Source: PALSA-911 sp963743035 (GTDB taxonomy: Bacteria > Pseudomonadota > Alphaproteobacteria > Acetobacterales > Acetobacteraceae). From it: a DNA stretch of 64,000 nt. The position numbers were made by a program, and so were the translations under genes. The notes under the pieces were generated by a model. That model did no database searches and had not been told where the DNA came from. It worked only from the letters and a program-made list of their open reading frames with translations. This document shows positions 53,101 through 61,733 of this stretch, piece by piece (position 1 is the first letter of the stretch; each line of letters opens with the position of its first letter). The DNA lies in NCBI GenBank assembly GCA_963743035.1, contig CAVUOB010000013.1, forward strand, positions 168,325 to 232,324, read 5' to 3'.

Positions 53101-53907
53101 CCGCTGAAATGCATGCTGACGCCGAATGTGCGCGGCAACGCCGGCTGCTATCGCGCGTTCACCGTGACAGCGCCTGAGGGCTCGATCCTGAACTGCCGCC
53201 GGCCCGCGGCGGTTGGCTCGCGCACGCGAACCGGCTGGTATCTGGCGCCCGCGATCTTTGCCGCGTTGGCCGAAATGGTGCCCGACGCGGTGCAGTCGCC
53301 CACCGGATTGCCGGTCGCGGTCAATGTCTACGGGCATGACGCGGCCGGCGCGCTGTATGCCGACCATCTGTTCATGGGCGGCGGCCAGGGTGCCAGCGCG
53401 CATGGCGACGGCAAGTCCGGGCTGCTCTACCCGACCTCGGCCGCCAACACGGCGATCGAGGTGTTCGAGGCGCGGGTGCCCGTGCTGGTGCTGGAAAAGA
53501 GCTTCCTGCCGGACAGCGGCGGCGCCGGCACGCATCGCGGCGGCCTGGGCCAGCGGGTGCGGTTCCGCAAGCTGCGCGATGACGGGCTGCCCACGCTGGC
53601 GGCGTTGTATCCCGAAGGTGTGCGTGCCGCCCTGCCTGGCCTGGCCGGCGGCCTGCCGGGCGGGCGCGCCTTCGCCGGGGTGCGGGCGTCGGACGGCAGC
53701 CTGACCCGCGATTGCGGCGTGGGCGAGCTGGTGACGCTGACCGGCACGCACGAGATCGCCGAAATCGTCTTCGCCGGCGGCGCCGGCCACGGCGATCCGC
53801 GCCTGCGCTCCCGCTCCGAGGTCGAGGAGGATCTTGCCGATGGGCGGATCACCGCGGACGCCGTGCGCGATCTGTATGGCATGGCCGATCGCGAAGCCGC
53901 GGAATGA
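50101..53907 (+). CDS. Fused HyuA-HyuB hydantoinase / 5-oxoprolinase-type enzyme
   Basis: 1268 residues, close to eukaryotic 5-oxoprolinase length, while most bacteria encode the two halves separately. HyuA half (about 1-700): RIGFDIGGTFTDFVL, HGTTLVTNAVIERKGARLGLIT, FDMGGTTAKACLIENG, all ATP-binding or catalytic motifs of the family. HyuB half (about 715-1268): ALEIMWSRLVTVVDEMW, HSPRAMPVFNLTLPRAV, ITNDPWLCAGHLFDIAV. The family performs ATP-dependent opening of 5-oxoproline or hydantoins, or carboxylates ketones. A peptide-type OPT transporter follows, favouring 5-oxoproline or a related cyclic amide, which is inference. Co-translated with the IclR regulator. Confidence 0.93.
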   Translation: MTTTPRLRIGFDIGGTFTDFVLADADTGALRLHKSLTTPADPAVGALEGLAALIQAHGVGLGDVGEIVHGTTLVTNAVIERKGARLGLITTAGFADIIEAGTEQRYDIYDLFLRFPRPLVARRHRLEVGERIDRDGRVVTKLDPASVRQAARRLSAAGVEAVAICFLHAYRNPAHEQEAAAILAEEMPGIPVSISSEVVAEIGEYARCVTTCLNAYVRPLMATYLARLERELRARGFTGPLRLMHSAGGLMSLEAAGQLPIRLLESGPAGGALAAALLGARAGHDDLIAFDMGGTTAKACLIENGRAEIAPLLEAGREHRFKKGSGLPVKAPTIDMIEIGAGGGSIAAIDEVGLLRVGPHSAGAAPGPACYGAGGDLPTVTDANLVLGFYDPAFFLGGRMRLDVAAARTAIARVAAPLGLSIEAAAWGIHKVVVESMADAARVYLVERGKDPRRYAMVGFGGAGPAHAAEVARALGVGELVIPPASGAASALGFLSAPLSATRARSLPVRLAPGFDGAAVETLLAALESEARAELALGGVQDAIRIERQADMRLVGQMHEISVPLPDAALNDAALPDIAAAFERVYTARYAALQPDALIEAISFRVVATGASPAVALDEPGAKGTQPRKGSRPVWFGDGFRDTPVFDRYALRQGMEIAGPAIVEERESTTIVFPGDTLRIDQAGNLRIAIAAATAMELVRPDMSLAQARAAIEADPIALEIMWSRLVTVVDEMWLTICRTAFSLIIAESQDFACELLDPQGETLAHSPRAMPVFNLTLPRAVKALLEKFPAAMLKPGDMLITNDPWLCAGHLFDIAVVSPVFRDGEVVALVATVGHVADIGGTKDSLRAREIFDEGLQIPPMKLSREGVVNEDLMTLIAENVRNPRQVIGDINAFIAANKIGAQRLLAFMDEYGLADLQALAAIVQDRAEQAMRAAIRAVPDGNYRTAISLSPAGSEITLPVSLTVAGDTIAIDFAGAPPQLAVGGVNSTMNYTAAHATYPLKCMLTPNVRGNAGCYRAFTVTAPEGSILNCRRPAAVGSRTRTGWYLAPAIFAALAEMVPDAVQSPTGLPVAVNVYGHDAAGALYADHLFMGGGQGASAHGDGKSGLLYPTSAANTAIEVFEARVPVLVLEKSFLPDSGGAGTHRGGLGQRVRFRKLRDDGLPTLAALYPEGVRAALPGLAGGLPGGRAFAGVRASDGSLTRDCGVGELVTLTGTHEIAEIVFAGGAGHGDPRLRSRSEVEEDLADGRITADAVRDLYGMADREAAE

Positions 53908-53961
53908 CCGCGCCGGCCGGCGCGTAACCGTCACAACCGGAACACAAGGGAAATCATCTCG

Positions 53962-55563
53962 ATGGATACGCGGACGCCGGCACCTGCACACCACCCGAGG
54001 TTCTTCGAACCTGCGACGCTGGTGCTGATCACCATCCTTTGCGTCATCGGCGCCATCATCGGCATGCAGCTTCTGGTGACCCTCGGCGTGACCGCCAATA
54101 CGTCGATTGTCGGCGCCATCATCGCCATGGCGCTCGCGCGCGTGCCGATGCGGGTTTTCGCCCGCTATCGGTCCATTCATGTGCAGAACCTGGCGCAGAG
54201 CGCCATCTCGGCCGCGACGTTCGGCGCGGGCAACAGCCTGCTGCTGCCGATCGGCATTCCCTTCCTGCTCGGCCGCAGCGACCTGGTCCTGCCGCTGCTC
54301 GGCGGCGTGGCGCTGGCGATGCTGGTGGACGCGACCATGCTGTACCGCCTGTTCGCCACACGCGCCTTCCCCGCCGACGGCGCCTGGCCCCCGGGTGTGG
54401 CCGCGGCGGAAGCGATCCGCGCCGGCGACGAGGGGGGACGGCGCGTCTACATTCTCGGCGGCGGGGTGCTGGCGGGGATTTTCGGCACGGGGTTCCTCGG
54501 CGTGCCGATGTCGGCCTTCGGCGTCGCGTTCATCGGCAATATCTGGGCCTTGAGCATGTTCGGGATCGGCCTGCTGCTGCGCGGCTACGCGCCGCAGCTG
54601 TTCTCGGGCTGGCTGCCGGGCGGCGATATCGCCAAGGCCTATATTCCGCATGGGCTGATGATCGGCGCCGGGATCGTGGCCCTGGGCCAGGTGATGGCGA
54701 CGATGTCCGGGCGTGGCGCTCAGGCGGGGGAGACGACGGCAGGGCAGGAGAAGACGGGCGCGAGCCGGGCGTTTGGTCTGGGCTTCGCCGCCTATCTGGC
54801 GATTGCCGTGCTGATCGCGCTGGCCGGCGGCCTGACTTCCGAAATGTCGGGCGGTATGCTGGTTGCGTTCGTGGTCTACGCCGCCTTCGCCGCTTTGGTG
54901 CATGAGATCATCGTCGGCCTGGCGGCGATGCATTCCGGCTGGTTTCCCGCCTTCGCCGTGGCGCTGATCACGTTGATCATCGGCATGCTGGCAGGTTTCC
55001 CGCCGGTGGCGCTGGCGCTGCTGGTGGGGTTCTCGGCCGCCACCGGCCCGGCCTTCGCGGATATGGGCTACGACCTCAAGGCCGGTTTCATGCTGCGCGG
55101 CAACGGCGCCGATCCGGCGTTCGAGGCAGACGGACGCTGGCAGCAATACCTTGCGGCGATGTTCGCGTTCGTCGTCGCCGGGATCGTCGTGTTGCTGTCC
55201 TACCGCGGGTATTTCGCCAATCAGCTCGTGGCGCCGGTGGCGAAAGTCTATGTCGCGACCATCAAGGCCGGAGCTTCGGCCGAGGTGGCGCGTCAGCTCG
55301 CCCTTTGGGCGATCCCCGGCGCGCTGCTGCAAATTCTGGGCGGGCCGAAGCGTCAGCTGGGCGTGCTGTTCGCCACCGGGATGCTGATCCTGTTCCCGAT
55401 CGCTGGATGGGCGGTACTGGCCGGGATCGCCTGCCGCCTGGTCTACGCAAGGGTGCGCGGCCCGGAGGGGAAAGGCGAGATGGAGGTCTTCGCCGGCGGC
55501 GTCATCGCCGGCGATGCGCTGACCGGGTTCTTCAACGGCATCGTCGCCAATCTGAAGCGGTAG
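53962..55563 (+). CDS. OPT-family oligopeptide transporter
   Basis: 533 residues, almost wholly hydrophobic with about 14 helices. NTSIVGAIIAMALARVPM and the ATFGAGNSLLLPIGIPFLLG segment fit bacterial OPT/YSL carriers that import peptides or metal-chelate compounds by proton symport. It starts 54 bases after the oxoprolinase gene on the same strand, so it probably supplies that enzyme's substrate. Convergent with the pseudopilin gene. Confidence 0.85.
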   Translation: MDTRTPAPAHHPRFFEPATLVLITILCVIGAIIGMQLLVTLGVTANTSIVGAIIAMALARVPMRVFARYRSIHVQNLAQSAISAATFGAGNSLLLPIGIPFLLGRSDLVLPLLGGVALAMLVDATMLYRLFATRAFPADGAWPPGVAAAEAIRAGDEGGRRVYILGGGVLAGIFGTGFLGVPMSAFGVAFIGNIWALSMFGIGLLLRGYAPQLFSGWLPGGDIAKAYIPHGLMIGAGIVALGQVMATMSGRGAQAGETTAGQEKTGASRAFGLGFAAYLAIAVLIALAGGLTSEMSGGMLVAFVVYAAFAALVHEIIVGLAAMHSGWFPAFAVALITLIIGMLAGFPPVALALLVGFSAATGPAFADMGYDLKAGFMLRGNGADPAFEADGRWQQYLAAMFAFVVAGIVVLLSYRGYFANQLVAPVAKVYVATIKAGASAEVARQLALWAIPGALLQILGGPKRQLGVLFATGMLILFPIAGWAVLAGIACRLVYARVRGPEGKGEMEVFAGGVIAGDALTGFFNGIVANLKR

Positions 55564-55663
55564 GTTTCGGCTGGGGCGAAAATTGCCGCGGTAATCATCC
55601 GGTCAGGACGCGCGCCCGAGGCTTCCTGGCGGGCCGGGCACCGGCCGCCTTTCCTCTACTGCT

Positions 55664-56161
55664 TTAGGGATTGCAGATCAGGCTGTCCTGAGTGGAGGGG
55701 CCGGAGGCTCCGCTCGAACACAAATCGTAATCATGCCCTGGCCGGGTGGAGGGATTGCGATAGGCGTAGGGGTGGTTCCATGGATCGGCCGGCGGTTCCG
55801 TCGCCTTGAGATAGGGCCCATTCCATGCCGCGACCCCGGAAGGCTTGACGATCAGCGCTTTCAATCCCTGCTCGGTGGACGGGTAGCTGCCGATGTCCAG
55901 CTTGTAGAGATCGAGCACCGAGCCAAGTCGTTCGATCGATTGTTTGGCGACCGAATTCCGCGCGGAGCCGAGCTGACGCAGGACGGCGGGTGCCACTAGG
56001 CCGATCAGCAGGCCGAGGATGGCGATGACAACCAGGATTTCCAGCAAGGTAAAGCCGGCTTCGGAGCGGCGCCGATTTCCGGTCTCGTTGTCGCTTGTGC
56101 ATTGCCTGCGGCAAACCGTTGCCTGTTGGCGTAGCGGGAAGGGCAGGGCTGGCTTTGGCAT
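55664..56161 (-). CDS. gspG: Type II secretion major pseudopilin GspG
   Basis: 165 residues. The prepilin cleavage site EAG/FTLLEILVVIAILGLLIGLVAP is unmistakable, followed by YPSTEQGLKALIVKP and the calcium-binding-type C-terminus (GPYLKATEPPADPWNHPYAYRNP, GHDYDLCSSG). The leader is long (about 35 residues), and no other in-frame start codon lies before the cleavage site. Forms the body of the secretion pseudopilus after processing by GspO. Last gene of the minus arm. Confidence 0.95.
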   Translation of the reverse strand: MPKPALPFPLRQQATVCRRQCTSDNETGNRRRSEAGFTLLEILVVIAILGLLIGLVAPAVLRQLGSARNSVAKQSIERLGSVLDLYKLDIGSYPSTEQGLKALIVKPSGVAAWNGPYLKATEPPADPWNHPYAYRNPSTRPGHDYDLCSSGASGPSTQDSLICNP

Positions 56162-56293
56162 ATGCTATCCACTCGTGACGCGCATCATGAAACGGCAGAA
56201 CAGGGTCCGTGCCGCCGTCATCCTGAACGCGTCCGGATAACACGGAAGCCGCCGAATAGGATGGCAGTTCCGTGAAGACTGATCCGTGGCGCT

Positions 56294-56770
56294 TCAGCCG
56301 GCGGCCAGGATTTTCACGCGCCCGGTCAGCCAGTTCACACGGATCTGCATCTGCCGTCCGGGGGCAAATACCTCGATCCGCCCGCCCGAGGAACTGCCGT
56401 CCGGAGCGAAGCGGATGCCTGGCACGGCGCCACCGCTTTCGGACACCGCGCGCAGCGACAGAGCATTCGGCAAGGTACGGACCTGGCCGTTATCGATTTG
56501 GATGCTGCCGCGGACGCCGTCGACATTGAGCGTGACCGGATGGTTTTCGGCGATGGCGGTGGAGCGGGCGAGGCGCAGCGCGCCGGCGATGTCGCGCACC
56601 GCGGCGTCCATCTCCAACCGTTGGCTGCGCATCGGCCCGCGGGTGAGGACAAGGCCTAGCAGCAGGCCAAGAACCGCCAGCACGATCACCATTTCGAGCA
56701 GGGTGAAGCCGGCATCTGGGTTCTGGCGCCCGGATGGAAATTGCCTCACGGATCGCCGATTGCGGTCCAT
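56294..56770 (-). CDS. gspH: Type II secretion minor pseudopilin GspH
   Basis: 158 residues from the ATG at 56770, with AAGGA just upstream; the frame is open to an ATG at 56818 inside gspO. Cleavage site DAG/FTLLEMVIVLAVLGLLLGLVL, then a short GspH-type domain (VRDIAGALRLARSTAIAENHPVTL) and VNWLTGRVKIL at the end. Lies between gspO and gspG. Confidence 0.9.
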   Translation of the reverse strand: MDRNRRSVRQFPSGRQNPDAGFTLLEMVIVLAVLGLLLGLVLTRGPMRSQRLEMDAAVRDIAGALRLARSTAIAENHPVTLNVDGVRGSIQIDNGQVRTLPNALSLRAVSESGGAVPGIRFAPDGSSSGGRIEVFAPGRQMQIRVNWLTGRVKILAAG

Positions 56771-56807
56771 ATCCTTCGCCCCGCCAAGGCTTTGCCCGCC
56801 AAAACTT

Positions 56808-57545
56808 TCAGGCGACATAAAGGAAGATCGCCCAGGTCGCGACAGCCAGGCATGGACCGAAGGGCAGCGCGGTGGTGTGGGTCATGGTTGCGCCACGCAA
56901 CTGTAACCAAAGTGCCATACCGATCCCGGTCAGCGCGGCCAGCAGCACGACCCAGGGCAGCGGCTGCCAGCCGAGCCACGCTCCGGCGGCGCCCAGAAGC
57001 TTGGCGTCCCCCAGACCGATGCCCTCGCGCCCGCGCAGCCGGCGATAGGCGAAGGCCGTGAAGGACAGGGAAATATATCCGGCCGCCGCGCCCAGCGCAT
57101 GCGCCGGGAGTGCATCCGGATCCTGCCACCAGGTGACCGCCAGCCCGGCGAGCAGCAGCGGCAGCGTGAGGATATCGGGCAGGCGCATGTGTTCGGCGTC
57201 GATCCAGGCCAGTGCCAGCAGGGCCCAGCCAAGGCCGCACGCGGCCCAAAGCAGCGGCATGTCGTCCTCGATCGCCCACGCGGCCATGACGGCCGCCGCC
57301 ACGGCGGCCAGTTCCACCGCCGGATGGAAGCGCCCGATCGGGGCGGCGCAGTGGCGGCATCGGCCCCGCAGCGCCAGGAAACTGAGCAGCGGGATCAGGT
57401 CCGACACGCCAAGGGCATGGCCGCAGCTTTCGCAGGCGGAGCGGCCGCGGACAAACGCCTGCCCGGCCGGCAGCCGGCGGATCAGCACGCCGAGGAAGCT
57501 GCCGATGAAGGGGGCCAGCAGCACAGGCATGAACCAGTCGGGCAA
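56808..57545 (-). CDS. gspO: Prepilin leader peptidase GspO (A24 family)
   Basis: About 245 residues from a TTG at 57545 with AGGAG seven bases upstream (ATG 57530 also possible). The CxxC pair motifs (CESCGH, CRHC) near the N-terminus bind zinc. The two catalytic Asp are in WIDAEHMRLPD and GLGDAKLL, as in aspartic prepilin peptidases. About seven helices. Processes the pseudopilins encoded next to it. Its promoter region is shared with the divergent gspE. Confidence 0.95.
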   Translation of the reverse strand: MPDWFMPVLLAPFIGSFLGVLIRRLPAGQAFVRGRSACESCGHALGVSDLIPLLSFLALRGRCRHCAAPIGRFHPAVELAAVAAAVMAAWAIEDDMPLLWAACGLGWALLALAWIDAEHMRLPDILTLPLLLAGLAVTWWQDPDALPAHALGAAAGYISLSFTAFAYRRLRGREGIGLGDAKLLGAAGAWLGWQPLPWVVLLAALTGIGMALWLQLRGATMTHTTALPFGPCLAVATWAIFLYVA

Positions 57546-57661
57546 AATGACACTCCTGCGGCAGTCCGGCCGATTTGCGCGCGTGGCCTTGTCGCTGGTC
57601 CTCACATAGTGGCAAACGTCACGTGGTGAAATCATCCGATGAAATCATGAGGAGCGCGACC

Positions 57662-59410
57662 GTGGCACGCGCCCGCCCCGAGCTGTTGCAACCCGCTTCC
57701 GTTTCCACCCATCCGATCGATGCGCTTGCCGATATTCTGGTGCGCGAGGGCCATTGCGACGATCGGACGCTCGAGCGCGGCCGGCGGGTGGCCGTGGAAA
57801 GCGGACAGCGGCTGGATGCGGTGCTGCTGCAGCTTGGCCTGGTGGGCGAGCGGGATCTGGCGCGCGCCTTTGCGACCTTGCTGGACCTGAAGCTCGCGGA
57901 TCCCGATCGCTATCCGCAGGAGCCGGTATTTCCGGAGCGCTTGCGTCCGAAATTCTTGCGGAACCTGCGCTGCCTGCCGCTGGCGCTGGAGGATGGCACC
58001 CTGGTCGTCGCTGCGGCCGATCCGTTGGAAAGCTTCATATCGTCGGCGATCCAGGCGGCAACGGGGCACAATGTGCGGCTGGAGGTGGCGGTGCCGATCG
58101 AACTGGAGGCGGCGTTCGAGCGGCTGTATGCCGATATCAACCCGGAGGCCGCATCCGATCCGGACGGCGCGGGCGGAATCGGCGCGGATGGCGGGCCGGT
58201 GGAAGAAGACGCGGAGCGGCTGAAGGACCTGGCCAGCGAGGCGCCGGTGATCCGTCTGGTCAACCAGATCATCGCCCGCGCGGTGGAGACCCAGGCCTCC
58301 GACATCCATGTCGAACCGTTCGAGGACCGGCTGCGGGTCCGCTATCGCTATGACGGCGTGTTGAGCGAGGCGGAAAGCCCGCCGGCGCGGCTGGCGGCGG
58401 CGATCACCTCGCGCATCAAGATCATGTCCAAGCTCGACATCGCCGAGCGGCGGCTGCCGCAGGATGGCCGCATCAAGCTGGCGGTGCGCGGCCAGGAGAT
58501 CGATTTCCGCGTCTCCACCATTCCGTCCTTGTATGGCGAGACGGTGGTGATGCGCGTGCTGGACCGGTCCGCCGTGGCGTTCGATTACGCCAGGCTGGGC
58601 CTGGCGCCAGCGGTTGTGACTCGGCTGGGCGACGCGTTGAACCTGCCGAACGGGATCCTGCTGGTGACCGGGCCGACCGGCAGCGGCAAGACCACCACGC
58701 TGTATACCGGGCTGCTGGCGCTGAACGCGGTGACGCGCAAGATCGTCACCGTGGAGGACCCGATCGAGTATCAGCTGCGTGGCATCAACCAGATTCAGGT
58801 GCGTCCGCAGATCGGGCTGAATTTCGCCGCGCTGCTGCGCTCGATCCTGCGCCAGGATCCCGACGTGATCATGGTCGGCGAGATCCGCGATATCGAAACC
58901 GCTGAGATCGCGGTACAGGCGGCGCTCACCGGGCATCTCGTGCTGTCGACGCTGCATACCAACTCGGCCGCGGCATCGATCACCCGGCTGCGCGACATGG
59001 GGCTGGAGGACTATCTGCTGACCGCGGTGCTGCGCGGCATTTTGGCCCAGCGGCTGGTGCGCCGCCTGTGCCCGCATTGCGCGACCCGGGCGGAGGCCGC
59101 GCCGGAGATCATCCGGCGTTTCGACCTCGACCGGCGGACCAACGGGGAAAAGGTGATGCTGTCGCACCCGGTCGGGTGCGCCCAGTGCCGCCATACCGGG
59201 TTTCGCGGCCGGCAGGCGATCGCCGAGTTCCTGGTGCCGGATTCGAATGTGGAGCGGCTGATCTTCGCCCGCGCGGACCATGGCGAGATCGAGCGCGCGG
59301 CGGTTGCCGCCGGCATGGTGACGATGTTCGAGGCCGGTCTGGACGCGGCGCTGGCCGGCACCACGACAATCGAGGAACTGGTGCGCAGCATCCGGGCGGA
59401 AGGCGCCTGA
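57662..59410 (+). CDS. gspE: Type II secretion ATPase GspE
   Basis: 582 residues from a GTG at 57662, with AGGAG five bases upstream; an ATG at 57647 is the alternative. The N-terminal GspE domain is followed by EAPVIRLVNQIIARAVETQASDIHVEP, Walker A GPTGSGKTT, the Asp box MVGEIRDIETAEIA and a CPHC...GCAQC zinc motif. Hexameric cytoplasmic motor of the secretion machine. Its stop overlaps the gspF start. Confidence 0.97.
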   Translation: MARARPELLQPASVSTHPIDALADILVREGHCDDRTLERGRRVAVESGQRLDAVLLQLGLVGERDLARAFATLLDLKLADPDRYPQEPVFPERLRPKFLRNLRCLPLALEDGTLVVAAADPLESFISSAIQAATGHNVRLEVAVPIELEAAFERLYADINPEAASDPDGAGGIGADGGPVEEDAERLKDLASEAPVIRLVNQIIARAVETQASDIHVEPFEDRLRVRYRYDGVLSEAESPPARLAAAITSRIKIMSKLDIAERRLPQDGRIKLAVRGQEIDFRVSTIPSLYGETVVMRVLDRSAVAFDYARLGLAPAVVTRLGDALNLPNGILLVTGPTGSGKTTTLYTGLLALNAVTRKIVTVEDPIEYQLRGINQIQVRPQIGLNFAALLRSILRQDPDVIMVGEIRDIETAEIAVQAALTGHLVLSTLHTNSAAASITRLRDMGLEDYLLTAVLRGILAQRLVRRLCPHCATRAEAAPEIIRRFDLDRRTNGEKVMLSHPVGCAQCRHTGFRGRQAIAEFLVPDSNVERLIFARADHGEIERAAVAAGMVTMFEAGLDAALAGTTTIEELVRSIRAEGA

Positions 59411-60630
59411 TGCCGTCGTTTCGTTACCTGGCGATCGCCCCAGGCGGCGAGATGCAGCGCGGGGTGATGGAAGCGCCGAGCGAGGCGGCGGTGGTTGAGC
59501 GGCTGCAGCGCCAGGGCAGCATCGCGTTGCGTGCCGACCCTGCCAAGGGCGGCTTCCTTTCCGAGTTGATGCACCTGGAATTCGGCCGCGGCCAGACGTT
59601 GCGCGGGCAGGAAGTGACCGACCTGACACGCGAGCTGGCGATCATGCTGGAAGCCGGCCAGGATCTGGACCGGGCGCTGCGCTTCCTGATCGAGACGGCA
59701 CCGAACAGGCGGATGCAGGCGGTGATGGAGCAGCTGCGCGCCACCGTGCGCGATGGCGGCAGCTTCGCCGCCGCGCTAGGGCAGCATCCGCACAGTTTTT
59801 CACGGCTGTATATCGGCCTGGTGCGGGCTGGCGAGGCCGGCGGCACGCTGGCGCCGACGCTCGACCGGCTGGCCGGTCTGCTGGAGAACCAACGCCGGCT
59901 ATCGGCCACGGTGACCTCGGCGCTGATCTACCCGGCGCTGCTGGTGGTGGCCGCCATCGGCGCCATCACGCTGATGTTGACGCAGGTGCTGCCGCAATTC
60001 GTGCCGCTGTTCGAGCAGAACGGCGCCAGCCTGCCGGCCTCTACGCAGTTCCTGATCGATGCCGGGGCGTTCGTGTCGTCCTGGGGGCTTGTGGTGCTGG
60101 CTGGCGTGGCTGGCGCTGGCCTGAGCCTGCGCGTGGCGTTGCGCCGCCCGGGGTTTCGCCGGATGTGGGATGGCTGGATGCTGCGCCTGCCGGTGATCGG
60201 CGGGCTGCTGCGCGAGGCGCTGGCAGCGCGGTTCGCGCGCACGCTGGGGTCCCTGCTGATGAACGGCGTCGGATTGATTGCCACATTGGGCATGGTGCGC
60301 GACGTCGTGGGCAATCGGGCCGCGGTGCAGGCGGTGGATCTTGCCACCGTCAGCGCCAAGGGCGGCGCCGGCTTGTCGGGGCCGTTGGCGGCGGCGGGGA
60401 TTTTTCCGGTTCGGATGATCCACCTGCTCCGTCTCGGCGAGGAGAACGCGCAGCTGGGCGCGATGGCGCTGCGGGCGGCGGAGATCCATGAGGACCGCAC
60501 GCGGATCGGCGTGCAGCGCCTGATGGCGATGCTGGTGCCGGCGATCACCATCCTGATGGGGGCGGCCATCGCGGGCATCGTCGCGTCGCTGATGATGGCG
60601 ATGCTGAGCCTGAATGATCTTGCCTCGTGA
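59410..60630 (+). CDS. gspF: Type II secretion inner-membrane platform protein GspF
   Basis: 406 residues, the normal size. FRYLAIAPGGEMQRGVMEAPS is the usual start, followed by two repeats of the GspF domain (LTRELAIMLEAGQDLDRAL, FARTLGSLLMNGVGLIATL) and three helices. Start codon overlaps the gspE stop (ATGA-type coupling). Confidence 0.96.
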   Translation: MPSFRYLAIAPGGEMQRGVMEAPSEAAVVERLQRQGSIALRADPAKGGFLSELMHLEFGRGQTLRGQEVTDLTRELAIMLEAGQDLDRALRFLIETAPNRRMQAVMEQLRATVRDGGSFAAALGQHPHSFSRLYIGLVRAGEAGGTLAPTLDRLAGLLENQRRLSATVTSALIYPALLVVAAIGAITLMLTQVLPQFVPLFEQNGASLPASTQFLIDAGAFVSSWGLVVLAGVAGAGLSLRVALRRPGFRRMWDGWMLRLPVIGGLLREALAARFARTLGSLLMNGVGLIATLGMVRDVVGNRAAVQAVDLATVSAKGGAGLSGPLAAAGIFPVRMIHLLRLGEENAQLGAMALRAAEIHEDRTRIGVQRLMAMLVPAITILMGAAIAGIVASLMMAMLSLNDLAS

Positions 60631-60953
60631 TTTTCACAGATGCCAGGCCAGGAAAGGCAGCGCCGGATTATGACCCTTCTGTTGCCATTGTCCTTTGACA
60701 GGCCCCGGCCGTTGCATTGGGTGGCCTGGACGCGTAACCGATGAACGCCGCGAAGTGACCGATCCGCACAAGCCTGCCGGGTAGGTTTCGCAGGTTTTTC
60801 GGATCACCCGTGCGTGTCGGTACCCCCGAACGCTTTGGATCTTCTCTGGGGCGGCGCGGCTGTCGGCATGCTGAGCGATCTTCATATCGGGTGGACGGAG
60901 CAGATCTTGGTACCGGCGGCTTTGCGCCCGGCGCCGGTTGGCCCCGCGGGCAA
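60631..60953. other. Gap inside the plus secretion arm
   Basis: 323 bases without a convincing gene between gspF and the GspC-like gene. The downstream frame is open from 60810, but the residues before the ATG at 60954 look non-coding. No hairpin with T-run seen, so the arm may still be one transcript. Confidence 0.45.
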
Positions 60954-61598
60954 ATGAGCCGCCGGCTTGTGTTTGCACTCGGGGTTTCGGCCACGGGGCT
61001 CATCGCCGCGATCGCTCTGGAACTGAACAATCCGGAAGCCGGCGTCGAAGTGCCGGTCCCCGCTTCCCGGCCCGTGGTGGCCGGCCAATCGGCGCCGCCC
61101 GTCGACATCGCCAGCCATATCCCGGAATGGGCGGATAGAATTCTGGAGCGGCCGCTGTTCAGCCGGGACCGGCGACCGGCCGCCCGATCAACGCCCACGG
61201 CTTCAAGTGGCACAGGCCCGGTGCCGCTGCCCCGGCTCAGCGGCGTGATCGTGAGCGGCTCTGGCCGCAGCGCCATTTTCGCGGGTGCGGCGGGCGGACA
61301 TGTCACCGTGATCGGGGAGGGCGCTAAAATCGGGCGCTACACAGTGGACAGAATTGAGGCAGGCCGAGTGACGGTTGCCGGCCCGGAAGGCAAGCAGGTG
61401 TTGAGGCTGCACGCTCCGAAGGGCGCGCCGGCCAAGGCCATTGCAGTCAAGTCCGGTTCAGGCAGGCCGGGTTCAGTCGGGGCGGGGTCGGCGCAGGGGG
61501 GGCCAGCCCAAGGGGATCCCACGACCAGGACCGATGGCGCCGATGTGGAATCCGAACCTGTATTGACGCATCAGGATCGGAGGAGTCCCGGACCATGA
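60954..61598 (+). CDS. GspC/GspN-like type II secretion protein
   Basis: 214 residues. A single N-terminal helix (RLVFALGVSATGLIAAIAL) is followed by WADRILERPLFSRDRRPAA, the hallmark of the GspC/PulC inner-membrane partner of the secretin and of XpsN-type proteins. A small beta domain (VIGEGAKIGRYTVDRIEAG) follows, then a disordered Gly/Pro tail. No PDZ domain is seen. Position before gspL and gspM fits either label. Confidence 0.75.
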   Translation: MSRRLVFALGVSATGLIAAIALELNNPEAGVEVPVPASRPVVAGQSAPPVDIASHIPEWADRILERPLFSRDRRPAARSTPTASSGTGPVPLPRLSGVIVSGSGRSAIFAGAAGGHVTVIGEGAKIGRYTVDRIEAGRVTVAGPEGKQVLRLHAPKGAPAKAIAVKSGSGRPGSVGAGSAQGGPAQGDPTTRTDGADVESEPVLTHQDRRSPGP

Positions 61599-61733
61599 CG
61601 TTCGGGGTGGAGCTGTTTGCAACAACATGGACCTGGCTGAGTTCCGGGGCATGGGCGCGTACCCCTCGGTGGCCTTGCGGCCCTCATCGCGGGCGGGCTG
61701 GCCAGGCGCGAGTTTGGGGAATGGGCCTGCTCC

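Noticed and set aside
51595..55332. 1245-codon open frame antisense to the oxoprolinase and OPT genes
   Set aside because: Arg/His/Gln-rich shadow crossing two well-supported genes; no domain recognisable.
57632..59629. 665-codon open frame antisense to gspE
   Set aside because: Shadow of a certain gspE with high-GC codon bias.
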